From positions 62,001-126,000 of the forward strand of contig UBWZ01000002.1 of NCBI GenBank assembly GCA_900469345.1: DNA of 64,000 bases, given 5' to 3'. Numbering within the stretch: position 1 is the stretch's first letter; each line of letters begins with the position of its first letter. The translations under genes were made by a program, and so were the position numbers. This DNA is from Hyphomicrobiales bacterium. Its GTDB lineage: Bacteria > Pseudomonadota > Alphaproteobacteria > Rhizobiales > Rhizobiaceae. The notes beneath the pieces were generated by a model. The model was given only the letters and a program-made list of their open reading frames with translations. It did not search any database and was not told the DNA's origin. This document shows, piece by piece, positions 45,541 to 53,242 of the stretch.

Positions 45541-47106
45541 TCAAGTGAAGGCGTCTGGCACCGAATCCTTGCGCTCCCGGATATAGGCGAGGAGCGCCTC
45601 GTCGATCGCCGGATCGAGCGGCGGCGCTTCGTAGGAATCGAGCCAAGAGCGGCAGAGCGCGTTGGCACGCTCTTCGACCCGCTTCTGCCCCTCGATCTCC
45701 CACTGCTCGAACGAGTTGTTGTCGGCAAGCGCCGAGCGATAGAAGGCGCTTTGGAAATGCGCTTGCGTGTGCGCGCAGCCAAGATAATGGCTGCCCGGCC
45801 CTACTTCGCGGATAGCCGACAGCGCCTGCCCCTCGTCGGTCAGATCGATTCCTTGCGCCATCTTCTGCATCATTCCGAGCTGGTCCTGGTCGATCATGAA
45901 CTTCTCGTAGGACGACACCAGCCCGCCTTCGAGCCAGCCTGCCGCGTGGAGCACGAAGTTGGTGCCGGCAAGCAACGTCATGTTGAGCGTATTGGCCGAC
46001 TCATGCGCCGCCTGCGCATCGGGCACCTTGGAGGCGCAGAGCGATCCGCCGGTCCGGAAAGGCAGGCCAAGCCGGCGCGCCAGCTGCGCGGCCCCATAGG
46101 AGACCAGCGAAGGCTCCGGCGTGCCGAAGGTGGGCGCGCCGGATTGCATCGAGATGGAGGCAGCAAACGTGCCGAACAGCACCGGGGACCCCTTGCGGAT
46201 GAGCTGGGTGAGCGCGGCGCCCGCCAATACTTCCGCCAGGATCTGCGTCAGCGTTCCCGCCACCGTAACCGGGCTCATCGCGCCGGACAGGATAAACGGA
46301 GACACGACCGAGGCCTGGTTGTGCCGCGCATAGACCTTGAGCGCGCCGAGCATGGTGCCGTCGAACACCATCGGGGAGTTGGCGTTGATAAGGTTCAGCG
46401 TCACGCAGTTGTTTTCGACGAATTCGTCGCCGAAAACCAGCTTCGCCATGGCCACCGTGTCTTCGGCACGCTCGGGCGCGGTCACCGACCCCATGAACGG
46501 CTTGTCGGAATATTTGATGTGGCTGTAGACCATGTCGAGATGGCGCTTGTTGACGGGAACATCGACCGGCTCGCACACCGTTCCGCCGGAGGAATGCATC
46601 GACGGCGCCATGTAGGCGAGCTTCACGAAATTCCGGAAGTCCTCGATGGTCGCGTAGCGCCTGACGCCGTCGAGGTCGCGCACGAAGGGAGGACCGTAGA
46701 CCGGCGCAAAGACGGTGGCATTGCCGCCGATCTTGACGCTGCGCTCGGGATTGCGCGCATGCCATGTGAACTCGCTCGGCGCGGTCTTCAGCAGTTCGCG
46801 GCACAGTCCTTTCGGAAAATGGACCCGCTCACCCCGAACATCCGCGCCGGCCTCTTTCCACAGCGCAAGTGCTTCCGGATCTTCGCGAAACTCGATGCCG
46901 ATCTCTTCCAGCACCAGGTCGGCATTGCGTTCGATGAGCTGCAGGCCCTCTTCGTCCAGCACCTCGTAAACACCGATGCGTCGCGTGATGTATGGCAATG
47001 ATGGCCCCGCGCCGCCGCCTGTCCGTGCCGCGCGGCGACCGGCCGCTCCGCGTTCACCGCGTCCACGGCGTCCCGCCTGTTCCGTCTGCTGGGTTACCTC
47101 GTCCAT
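45541..47106 (-). CDS. MttB-family methyltransferase, non-pyrrolysine
   Basis: A 521-residue TIM-barrel methyltransferase of the trimethylamine methyltransferase superfamily (PEEVLKEAG-like VRGERVHFPKGL; SDKPFMGSVTAPERAEDTVA; GAPTFGTPEPSLVSYGAAQL). The frame is uninterrupted by TAG, so it lacks pyrrolysine; family members of this type act on glycine betaine (MtgB), proline betaine or carnitine, giving the demethylated amine and a methylated corrinoid. The first 40 residues are an Arg/Gly-rich tail (EQAGRRGRGERGAAGRRAAR). GAGGAG precedes the ATG at 47106. Divergent from its likely partner, the corrinoid protein. Confidence 0.93.
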   Translation of the reverse strand: MDEVTQQTEQAGRRGRGERGAAGRRAARTGGGAGPSLPYITRRIGVYEVLDEEGLQLIERNADLVLEEIGIEFREDPEALALWKEAGADVRGERVHFPKGLCRELLKTAPSEFTWHARNPERSVKIGGNATVFAPVYGPPFVRDLDGVRRYATIEDFRNFVKLAYMAPSMHSSGGTVCEPVDVPVNKRHLDMVYSHIKYSDKPFMGSVTAPERAEDTVAMAKLVFGDEFVENNCVTLNLINANSPMVFDGTMLGALKVYARHNQASVVSPFILSGAMSPVTVAGTLTQILAEVLAGAALTQLIRKGSPVLFGTFAASISMQSGAPTFGTPEPSLVSYGAAQLARRLGLPFRTGGSLCASKVPDAQAAHESANTLNMTLLAGTNFVLHAAGWLEGGLVSSYEKFMIDQDQLGMMQKMAQGIDLTDEGQALSAIREVGPGSHYLGCAHTQAHFQSAFYRSALADNNSFEQWEIEGQKRVEERANALCRSWLDSYEAPPLDPAIDEALLAYIRERKDSVPDAFT

Positions 47107-47375
47107 GATGCTCCTCACCCTCTGCCGCTTCGCTGTCGTCTTTTGATGCGCCATGCTATGCTCAAGTGCAAGTCGAGCCCCGCTCGTCTGCGGCAAAGGA
47201 TCGGCCTGTCTGCGCCAAGACGCGCGGCGTCCTCCCATTAAGCCAGGCCGCAACCCTTCGTCGCGTTTCCGACGCCCGGCTGTCGCAGACAAAAGAAATT
47301 GCCGCACGTTTTCCGGCTAGATATGGTCGGGACGAAAGTGATTTGCCCAGTCTCCTCCAATAGGGAAGAAACACC

Positions 47376-48077
47376 ATGGCCGACGACGACATCATCCTGT
47401 CCGAGCTTTCCGACGAAGAACTCGTGCAGCAGATGCACGACGACCTCTATGACGGTCTGAAGGAGGAGATCGAGGAGGCGACAAACATCCTCCTCGAGCG
47501 CGGCTGGACGCCCTACGACGTCCTGACCCAGGCGCTGGTGGAAGGCATGCGGATTGTCGGCATCGACTTCCGCGATGGCATTCTGTTCGTGCCGGAAGTC
47601 CTGCTGTCGGCAAACGCCATGAAAGCCGGCATGAACATTCTGCGCCCGCTGCTGGTGGCTACCGGTGCGCCGAAGCTCGGCAAAATGGTCATTGGTACCG
47701 TCAAGGGCGACATCCACGACATCGGCAAAAATCTGGTCGGGATGATGATGGAGGGCGCGGGCTTCGACGTCGTCGATCTCGGGATCAACAATCCGGTCGA
47801 GAACTATCTGGATGCGATTGAACGCGAGCAGCCGGACATCATCGGCATGTCGGCGCTGCTGACGACCACCATGCCGTACATGAAGGTCGTGATCGATACG
47901 CTGAAGGAAAAGGGAATGCGCGACGATTACGTCGTGCTGGTTGGCGGCGCGCCTCTAAACGAGGAATTCGGCAAAGCCGTTGGCGCCGACGCCTACTGCC
48001 GCGATGCGGCTGTCGCTGTCGAGACCGCGAAGGAATACATTCGCCGCAAGCACAACAGTCTCGCCGCCGGTTCGTGA
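47376..48077 (+). CDS. Corrinoid protein (methyltransferase cognate)
   Basis: A 233-residue cobalamin carrier of the MtbC/MttC/MetH-B12 type: an N-terminal helical cap (about residues 1-85) and a Rossmann B12-binding domain with DIHDIGKNLVGMMMEGAGFD, whose His114 is the lower axial ligand. The first 35 residues are exceptionally acidic (14 Asp/Glu, one Lys). It should accept methyl from the MttB-like protein and hand it to methyltetrahydrofolate or homocysteine enzymes. An AGGGAAG RBS lies before the ATG. Confidence 0.95.
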   Translation: MADDDIILSELSDEELVQQMHDDLYDGLKEEIEEATNILLERGWTPYDVLTQALVEGMRIVGIDFRDGILFVPEVLLSANAMKAGMNILRPLLVATGAPKLGKMVIGTVKGDIHDIGKNLVGMMMEGAGFDVVDLGINNPVENYLDAIEREQPDIIGMSALLTTTMPYMKVVIDTLKEKGMRDDYVVLVGGAPLNEEFGKAVGADAYCRDAAVAVETAKEYIRRKHNSLAAGS

Positions 48078-48092
48078 TCGATCCGGCGGCGA
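48061..48092. terminator. Hairpin at the corrinoid gene stop codon
   Basis: TCGCCGCCGG (48061-48070) and its exact complement CCGGCGGCGA (48083-48092) flank a twelve-base loop that includes the stop codon. It may terminate the corrinoid transcript or that of the convergent entericidin-like gene; no T-run. Confidence 0.55.
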
Positions 48093-48104
48093 CACATTTA
48101 AGAA

Positions 48105-48266
48105 TTAGTACTTGGCGGCGCGGTTGACCTTGTGGCCAGCCGACTGCGTAGCGTCGACGGTGTTGGCCGTATCCTGGCCCATGCCACGGATCGTGTTACC
48201 GCAAGAAGAAAGTGAAACCATCGTCGCGAAGAGGGCGGCGATTACCGTGGCTGTCTTGACCGTCAT
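48105..48266 (-). CDS. Entericidin A/B family lipoprotein
   Basis: A 53-residue lipoprotein: MTVKTATVIAALFATMVSLS followed by the lipobox SSC and GNTIRGMGQDTANTVDATQS, the Ecn-family core of small toxin/antidote-like lipoproteins. The short tail is basic (HKVNRAAKY). GGAGTAATCTC lies before the ATG. It is the only minus-strand gene between the corrinoid and DUF1638 genes, with its promoter sharing the 15 bases upstream of DUF1638. Function in rhizobia is unknown. Confidence 0.88.
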   Translation of the reverse strand: MTVKTATVIAALFATMVSLSSCGNTIRGMGQDTANTVDATQSAGHKVNRAAKY

Positions 48267-48280
48267 GTGAGATTACTCCG

Positions 48281-48922
48281 ATGGGTAGGGATCAAATCGT
48301 TTCGGAAACTGCATTTCCGGCGAAGGAACGTTCAACTCGCGAAAAAGTTCACGTGATCGCTTGCGGAGCGATCGCTCGCGAAATTTTAGCCGTATGCCGC
48401 CAGCATGGGCTCGACCATATCGACCTCAATTGCTTGCCTGCCATCTGGCATGCCTACCCGCAAAAAATCGTTCCGGGACTGGAACAGGCGCTGCACGAAG
48501 CCCGGGAGCGCGGCTTTCAGCGCATCTTCTTCGCCTATGCCGACTGCGGGACCGGCGGCGACATCGATCGGCTCTGCGAGCGCGAGGGCGTAGGCCGGAT
48601 CGAAGGCCCGCACTGCTATTCCTTTTTCCACGGCAACGACGCCTTCGCGGCGAACGGTGACGACGACATCTTCACCTTCTTCCTCACCGATTTCCTTGCC
48701 CGCCAATTTCAGGCCTTCGTCATCGAACCGCTCGGGCTCGACCGGCATCCGGAGCTCAGGGACATGTATTTCGGCCATTACCGGAAGCTCGTGTATCTGA
48801 GCCAGGAAGAGGACGAGGCCCTGCAGGAAAAGGCGCGCGAGGCTGCAGCCTACCTCGGCCTCGAATACGAATACCGCTTTACCGGTTACGGCGATCTGAC
48901 GCCTGCCCTGAAGGCTATTTAA
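48281..48922 (+). CDS. DUF1638 protein
   Basis: A 213-residue soluble protein with the DUF1638 strings VHVIACGAIAREILAVCRQH, FQRIFFAYADCGTGGDIDRL and HCYSFFHGNDAFAA. Conserved Cys and His residues suggest a metal site. In other bacteria DUF1638 genes accompany split corrinoid methionine synthases, so a role in maturing or serving the corrinoid system is plausible. The start is uncertain: the ATG at 48281 has no clear RBS and its leader (about 20 residues) looks non-conserved. Confidence 0.88.
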   Translation: MGRDQIVSETAFPAKERSTREKVHVIACGAIAREILAVCRQHGLDHIDLNCLPAIWHAYPQKIVPGLEQALHEARERGFQRIFFAYADCGTGGDIDRLCEREGVGRIEGPHCYSFFHGNDAFAANGDDDIFTFFLTDFLARQFQAFVIEPLGLDRHPELRDMYFGHYRKLVYLSQEEDEALQEKAREAAAYLGLEYEYRFTGYGDLTPALKAI

Positions 48923-48976
48923 CGCTTTCTTGGATGTTCCCGGCCGATGGTGTATCGGGGTACAGGGGAACGGAAA

Positions 48977-49753
48977 ATGCAGGACGTGAACGCGGCTCCG
49001 ATCGTGGTGATGACGGCTGGCGGGCTAAACCCCCAGGTCATGATCAATGCTCTGGCAAAACACTTTTCCAACATTCACGTCATTGTCGAGCGTCCGGAAT
49101 CGAAGCGGCAAATCCTCCGCCGCCGTGCCCGCCGGTTCGGCTGGATGCACGCCGTCGGCCAGCTCGGCACGACGATCGCCGCCCGGCTCGGCAAGAAGTT
49201 GTCGACGCGACGGGCCAGCGAGATCGTCGCGCTCTACGGCCTGTCCGGCGAGCGACAACCGACCATTCCGCTGACCAAGGTCGATTCGCTTAACGATGCG
49301 GATTGCCGCCGCCTCGTAGCGCAGCTGCAGCCGAGGGTGATCCTCACCATTTCGTGCCGGCTCCTCTCGTCCGAAACCCTGGCTGCCCTGCCCTGCCCGG
49401 TTATCAACTTCCACGCCGGCATCAATCCCGTCTACCGCGGCCAGATGGGTGGCTACTGGGCGCGCATCGGCCACGACCAGGGTAATTTCGGCGCCACCGT
49501 GCATCTCGTCGACAAGGGCACCGATACGGGCGGCACCCTTTACGAGAGCCGCGTGACGCCATCGAAGGCGGACACGATGGCAACCTATCCGCTGCTGATC
49601 ACGGCGTCCTCGACCGGCATCACAGTCAAGGCGCTGCAGGATGCGCTCGCCGGCACCCTGAAGCCCTATGCGCCTCCCGGCCGGTCCGTCCTGCGCTTCC
49701 CGCCAACCGTCTGGACGTGGCTCTATCATGGCCTTACCAAGGGCATCTGGTAG
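48977..49753 (+). CDS. Formyltransferase-fold protein
   Basis: A 258-residue protein of the Fmt/PurN/GART fold. The active-site Asn, His and Asp of the family are visible in CPVINFHAGINPVYRGQMGG and VDKGTDTGGTLYE. It is shorter than methionyl-tRNA formyltransferase and lacks the usual SLLP motif (reads GINP). Inside a one-carbon island it could be a folate-dependent formyltransferase or formyl-THF hydrolase; which of these is unknown. AGGGGAA lies seven bases upstream of the ATG at 48977. Confidence 0.83.
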   Translation: MQDVNAAPIVVMTAGGLNPQVMINALAKHFSNIHVIVERPESKRQILRRRARRFGWMHAVGQLGTTIAARLGKKLSTRRASEIVALYGLSGERQPTIPLTKVDSLNDADCRRLVAQLQPRVILTISCRLLSSETLAALPCPVINFHAGINPVYRGQMGGYWARIGHDQGNFGATVHLVDKGTDTGGTLYESRVTPSKADTMATYPLLITASSTGITVKALQDALAGTLKPYAPPGRSVLRFPPTVWTWLYHGLTKGIW

Positions 49754-49843
49754 CGCGTCGTTTTTCGCGGCACGCGGCGTCGTCCCGAGCGCAGTCTCGA
49801 CCGGCGCGGGCAGGCATGCTGAGCGGCAACAGGAGAGCAGGTG

Positions 49844-50146
49844 ATGGCGGATCGGATCATCGTCTATTGGCGGGACATTCCCGCTCAGGTCATCATCAAG
49901 CAGGGCCGCAAGACAGCCAAGCGCGAACTCTCGCTTCGCTTCACCGAGGCGATCGACATGTGCGCCATGCGCACCGGCGCCGCGGAAACCGACGATTACT
50001 TGGCCGAATGGCGCAAGGCGGACCCGACGCCGGTATCCGACGATCTGGAGGCCGAGGCCGACAAGGCTGCGAGCGAGCTGGAAGCAGCCTATGACAGGGA
50101 GCGCCTGATCAGGCTTGTAAAGGCGGGCGGCCGCGAGGCCGCCTGA
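49844..50146 (+). CDS. 'Virulence factor' family small protein
   Basis: A 100-residue soluble protein starting MADRIIVYWRDIPAQVIIKQ with GRKTAKRELSLRFTEAIDMC next; this is the small Pfam family labelled Virulence_fact, a name with little functional meaning. AGGAGAG lies six bases before the chosen ATG. It is 48 bases upstream of the methyltetrahydrofolate methyltransferase gene and in the same direction, so co-transcription is likely. Helical C-terminus ending LVKAGGREAA. Confidence 0.82.
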   Translation: MADRIIVYWRDIPAQVIIKQGRKTAKRELSLRFTEAIDMCAMRTGAAETDDYLAEWRKADPTPVSDDLEAEADKAASELEAAYDRERLIRLVKAGGREAA

Positions 50147-50193
50147 GCATCCCTTCCCATCAATCGGCGCCGAGGAGGCGTCTGGAGGATTGA

Positions 50194-51156
50194 ATGACCC
50201 GTACCATCGTCGCATCCGCTACCCGCGAAATCATCATCGGCTTCGACCAGCCCTTTTGCGTGATCGGCGAACGCATCAATCCGACCGGCCGCAAGAAGCT
50301 CGCCGCGGAAATGATCGATGGCAATTTCGACACCGTCATCAAGGATGCGCTGGAACAGGTGGCAGCCGGAGCGACCATGCTGGACGTCAATGCCGGTGTC
50401 ACCTCCGTCAACCCCAATGAGACCGAACCCGGGCTTCTTGTCCGGACGCTTGAAATCGTCCAGGGCCTGGTCGACGTGCCGTTGTCGATCGACAGCTCCG
50501 TGACAGCCGCCATCGAGGCCGCTCTGAAGGTTGCCAAGGGCCGACCGCTCGTCAATTCCGTGACAGGCGAGGAGGAAAAACTGGAAGCCATTCTGCCGCT
50601 GTGCAAGAAATACGACGTGCCCGTGGTTGCCATCTCCAACGACGAGACGGGCATTTCCATGGATCCGGACGTGCGCTTCGCCGTTGCCAAGAAGATCGTA
50701 GAACGGGCCGCCGACTACGGCATCAAGAGCCACGACATCGTTGTCGATCCGCTGGTCATGCCGATCGGCGCTCTCGGCGATGCCGGCCGCCAGGTATTCC
50801 AGCTGCTGTACCGTCTGCGCAACGAGCTCAAGGTCAACACCACCTGCGGCCTGTCCAACATCTCCTTCGGCCTGCCCCACCGACATGGCATCAATGCCGG
50901 CTTTATTCCGATGGTGATCGGCGCCGGCATGACCTCGGCCATCATGAACCCGTGCCGCCCGCAGGAGATGGAAGCGGTGCGCGCCGCCAACGTCCTCAAC
51001 GGCACCGACGAGAACTGCACCAACTGGATCAAGACCTACCGCGATTACAAGCCGGCCGAAGGCGGTGCCGTCGCCGCCTCCCCGGCCCCGGCGACTGCAG
51101 GTGGACGACGCGGCGGGCGTGCCGCGCGGACCGGCGCCGGCGCGGCGACGGAGTAA
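50194..51156 (+). CDS. Methyltetrahydrofolate:corrinoid methyltransferase
   Basis: A 320-residue pterin-binding TIM barrel like MtgA, AcsE or MetH domain 2. Folate-site strings are CVIGERINPTGRKKL, MLDVNAGVTSVNPNETEP, VPLSIDSSVTAAIEAALK and NTTCGLSNISFGLPHRHGIN. It should move methyl between the corrinoid protein and tetrahydrofolate. The C-terminal 35 residues are a basic Gly/Arg tail (ATAGGRRGGRAARTGAGAAT). GGAGG lies six bases before the ATG; the reactivation protein follows after ten bases. Confidence 0.95.
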   Translation: MTRTIVASATREIIIGFDQPFCVIGERINPTGRKKLAAEMIDGNFDTVIKDALEQVAAGATMLDVNAGVTSVNPNETEPGLLVRTLEIVQGLVDVPLSIDSSVTAAIEAALKVAKGRPLVNSVTGEEEKLEAILPLCKKYDVPVVAISNDETGISMDPDVRFAVAKKIVERAADYGIKSHDIVVDPLVMPIGALGDAGRQVFQLLYRLRNELKVNTTCGLSNISFGLPHRHGINAGFIPMVIGAGMTSAIMNPCRPQEMEAVRAANVLNGTDENCTNWIKTYRDYKPAEGGAVAASPAPATAGGRRGGRAARTGAGAATE

Positions 51157-51166
51157 CGGCAGCAGC

Positions 51167-53203
51167 ATGGCCGATATGTCGGAACGCGATCCCCTCGTCC
51201 TCTTCATGCCCTCCGGCAAGCGCGGCCGGTTCCCCGTCGGCACCTCCGTCCTCGATGCTGCCCGCGACCTCGGTGTCTATGTCGAAAGCGTCTGCGGTGG
51301 CCGCGCCACCTGTGGCCGTTGCCAGGTTTCTGTCCAGGAAGGACATTTCGCCAAGCACGGCATCACTTCGTCCGACGACCATCTCTCGCCGGTCGGGCCC
51401 AAGGAAGAGCGATACGACCGCGTGCGCGGCCTCCCCGAGGGCCGCCGACTGTCTTGCTCCGCACAGATCCTCGGTGACCTCGTCGTCGATGTGCCCCAGG
51501 ACACGGTGATCAATGCGCAGGTGGTGCGCAAGGCTGCCGACGAGCGGGTGTTCGATCGCAGCCCGGCGGTGCGCATGTGCTATGTCGAGGTCGAAGAGCC
51601 CGACATGGAAAAGCCGCTTGGCGATCTGGACCGCCTGCTGGTCGGCCTTTCCGAGCAATGGCATCTGAGCGATATCGAGGTCGATTTCCACCTGATGCCG
51701 CAGATCCAGTCGATCCTCCGGCAGGGAGAATGGAAGGTGACGGCCGCCATCCACCGGGATCGCGACGATGATCGACCCCGCTTGATCGCGCTTTATCCCG
51801 GCCTCAAGAACGAGGCCTATGGCATTGCCTGCGATATCGGCTCGACCACGATCGCGATGCACCTGTCGTCGCTTCTGTCGGGACGCACCGTCGCATCTGC
51901 CGGCACTTCCAACCCGCAGATCCGCTTCGGTGAGGATCTGATGAGCCGCGTCTCTTACGTGATGATGAACCCGGAAGGCCGCGGCGCCATGACGCTTGCC
52001 GTCCGCGAAGCGCTGAACGGCTTGATCGACAAGGTCTGCGCCGACGGCGGCATCGCACGCGCCGACATTCTCGACAGCGTTTTCGTCGGCAATCCGATCA
52101 TGCACCACCTTTTTCTCGGCATCGATCCGACCGAGCTTGGCGGCGCACCCTTTGCACTCGCCGTCTCCGGGGCAGTCAAGCTGACCGCCCAGGAGGTTGG
52201 CCTGCCGTTGAACGCCGGTACTCGCACCTATGTTCTGCCGTGTATCGCGGGCCACGTCGGCGCAGATGCCGCCGCGGCCACCCTGGCCGAGGGCCCGCAT
52301 CGCCAGGAAGAGATGATGCTGATGGTCGACATCGGCACCAATGCCGAGATCGTTCTGGGCAACTCGACCCGTGTCGTCGCCGCCTCCTCCCCGACCGGCC
52401 CCGCTTTCGAGGGCGCCGAGATTTCGTCCGGGCAGCGCGCGGCACCGGGCGCGATCGAACGGGTCCGCATTGATCCGGTAACGCTCGAACCGCGCTTCCG
52501 CGTCATCGGCGCCGAGCCCTGGTCGGACGAGCCGGGTTTCGCCGAAGCCGTCTCGGCGGTCGGGGTGACCGGCATTTGCGGTTCGGGCATCATCGAAGTG
52601 ATTGCCGAGATGTTTCTCGCCGGAATTATTTCCGAAGATGGCGTCGTCGATGGCAGCCTCGCCGAACGCTCGCCGCGGATCCTGGAGAACGGTCGCACCT
52701 TCTCCTACCTTGTGCATGAAGGATCGCCGCGCATCACCGTCACCCAGACGGACGTGCGGGCGATCCAGCTCGCCAAGGCGGCGCTTTACGCTGGCGTCAA
52801 ACTGCTGATGGACAAGCAGGGCGTCGACCACGTCGACAGGATCGGCCTTGCCGGGGCGTTCGGCACCTTTATCGACCCGAAATATGCGCTCGTCCTCGGC
52901 CTTGTTCCCGATTGCGATCTCGACAAGGTAAAGGCGGTCGGCAATGCCGCCGGCACCGGAGCCCGGATGTGCCTGCTCAATCGCGGCTACCGACGCGAGA
53001 TCGAGGACACCGTGCGCCGCATCGACAAGATCGAGACGGCTCTCGAACCGAAATTCCAGGAGCATTTCGTCGCCGCCATGGCGCTGCCGAACAAGGTCGA
53101 CAGTTTTCCCAATCTCGCGCGGGTCGTCACCCTCCCCGAAAGGAAATCGCAGGCCGACGGCGGTGACGCCGGCGGCAGGCGGCGACGCCGGAGCCGCGAG
53201 TAG
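51167..53203 (+). CDS. Corrinoid reactivation protein (2Fe-2S/ASKHA)
   Basis: A 678-residue DUF4445/ASKHA ATPase-like reactivator (RACE/RamA-like). N-terminal 2Fe-2S ferredoxin domain with Cys43, Cys49 and Cys52 in SVCGGRATCGRCQ plus RRLSCSAQI; a linker region; then the ASKHA fold with GIACDIGSTTIAMHLSSLL and GVTGICGSGIIEVIAEMF. Such proteins use ATP to reduce inactive cob(II)alamin to cob(I)alamin. The C-terminus is a basic tail (GGDAGGRRRRRSRE). Start at 51167 is ten bases after the preceding stop; the frame extends upstream but inside that gene. Confidence 0.94.
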   Translation: MADMSERDPLVLFMPSGKRGRFPVGTSVLDAARDLGVYVESVCGGRATCGRCQVSVQEGHFAKHGITSSDDHLSPVGPKEERYDRVRGLPEGRRLSCSAQILGDLVVDVPQDTVINAQVVRKAADERVFDRSPAVRMCYVEVEEPDMEKPLGDLDRLLVGLSEQWHLSDIEVDFHLMPQIQSILRQGEWKVTAAIHRDRDDDRPRLIALYPGLKNEAYGIACDIGSTTIAMHLSSLLSGRTVASAGTSNPQIRFGEDLMSRVSYVMMNPEGRGAMTLAVREALNGLIDKVCADGGIARADILDSVFVGNPIMHHLFLGIDPTELGGAPFALAVSGAVKLTAQEVGLPLNAGTRTYVLPCIAGHVGADAAAATLAEGPHRQEEMMLMVDIGTNAEIVLGNSTRVVAASSPTGPAFEGAEISSGQRAAPGAIERVRIDPVTLEPRFRVIGAEPWSDEPGFAEAVSAVGVTGICGSGIIEVIAEMFLAGIISEDGVVDGSLAERSPRILENGRTFSYLVHEGSPRITVTQTDVRAIQLAKAALYAGVKLLMDKQGVDHVDRIGLAGAFGTFIDPKYALVLGLVPDCDLDKVKAVGNAAGTGARMCLLNRGYRREIEDTVRRIDKIETALEPKFQEHFVAAMALPNKVDSFPNLARVVTLPERKSQADGGDAGGRRRRRSRE

Positions 53204-53242
53204 AACAGGTGGCCGGTTCGCATGGACGCGATCCGGCAGGCT

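Noticed and set aside
45541-47106. Pyrrolysine codon in the MttB-like gene
   Set aside because: The frame runs without TAG from start to stop, so no amber read-through is needed.
51029-53065. Open frame of 678 codons opposite the corrinoid reactivation gene
   Set aside because: Antisense shadow of a protein with clear 2Fe-2S and ASKHA motifs.
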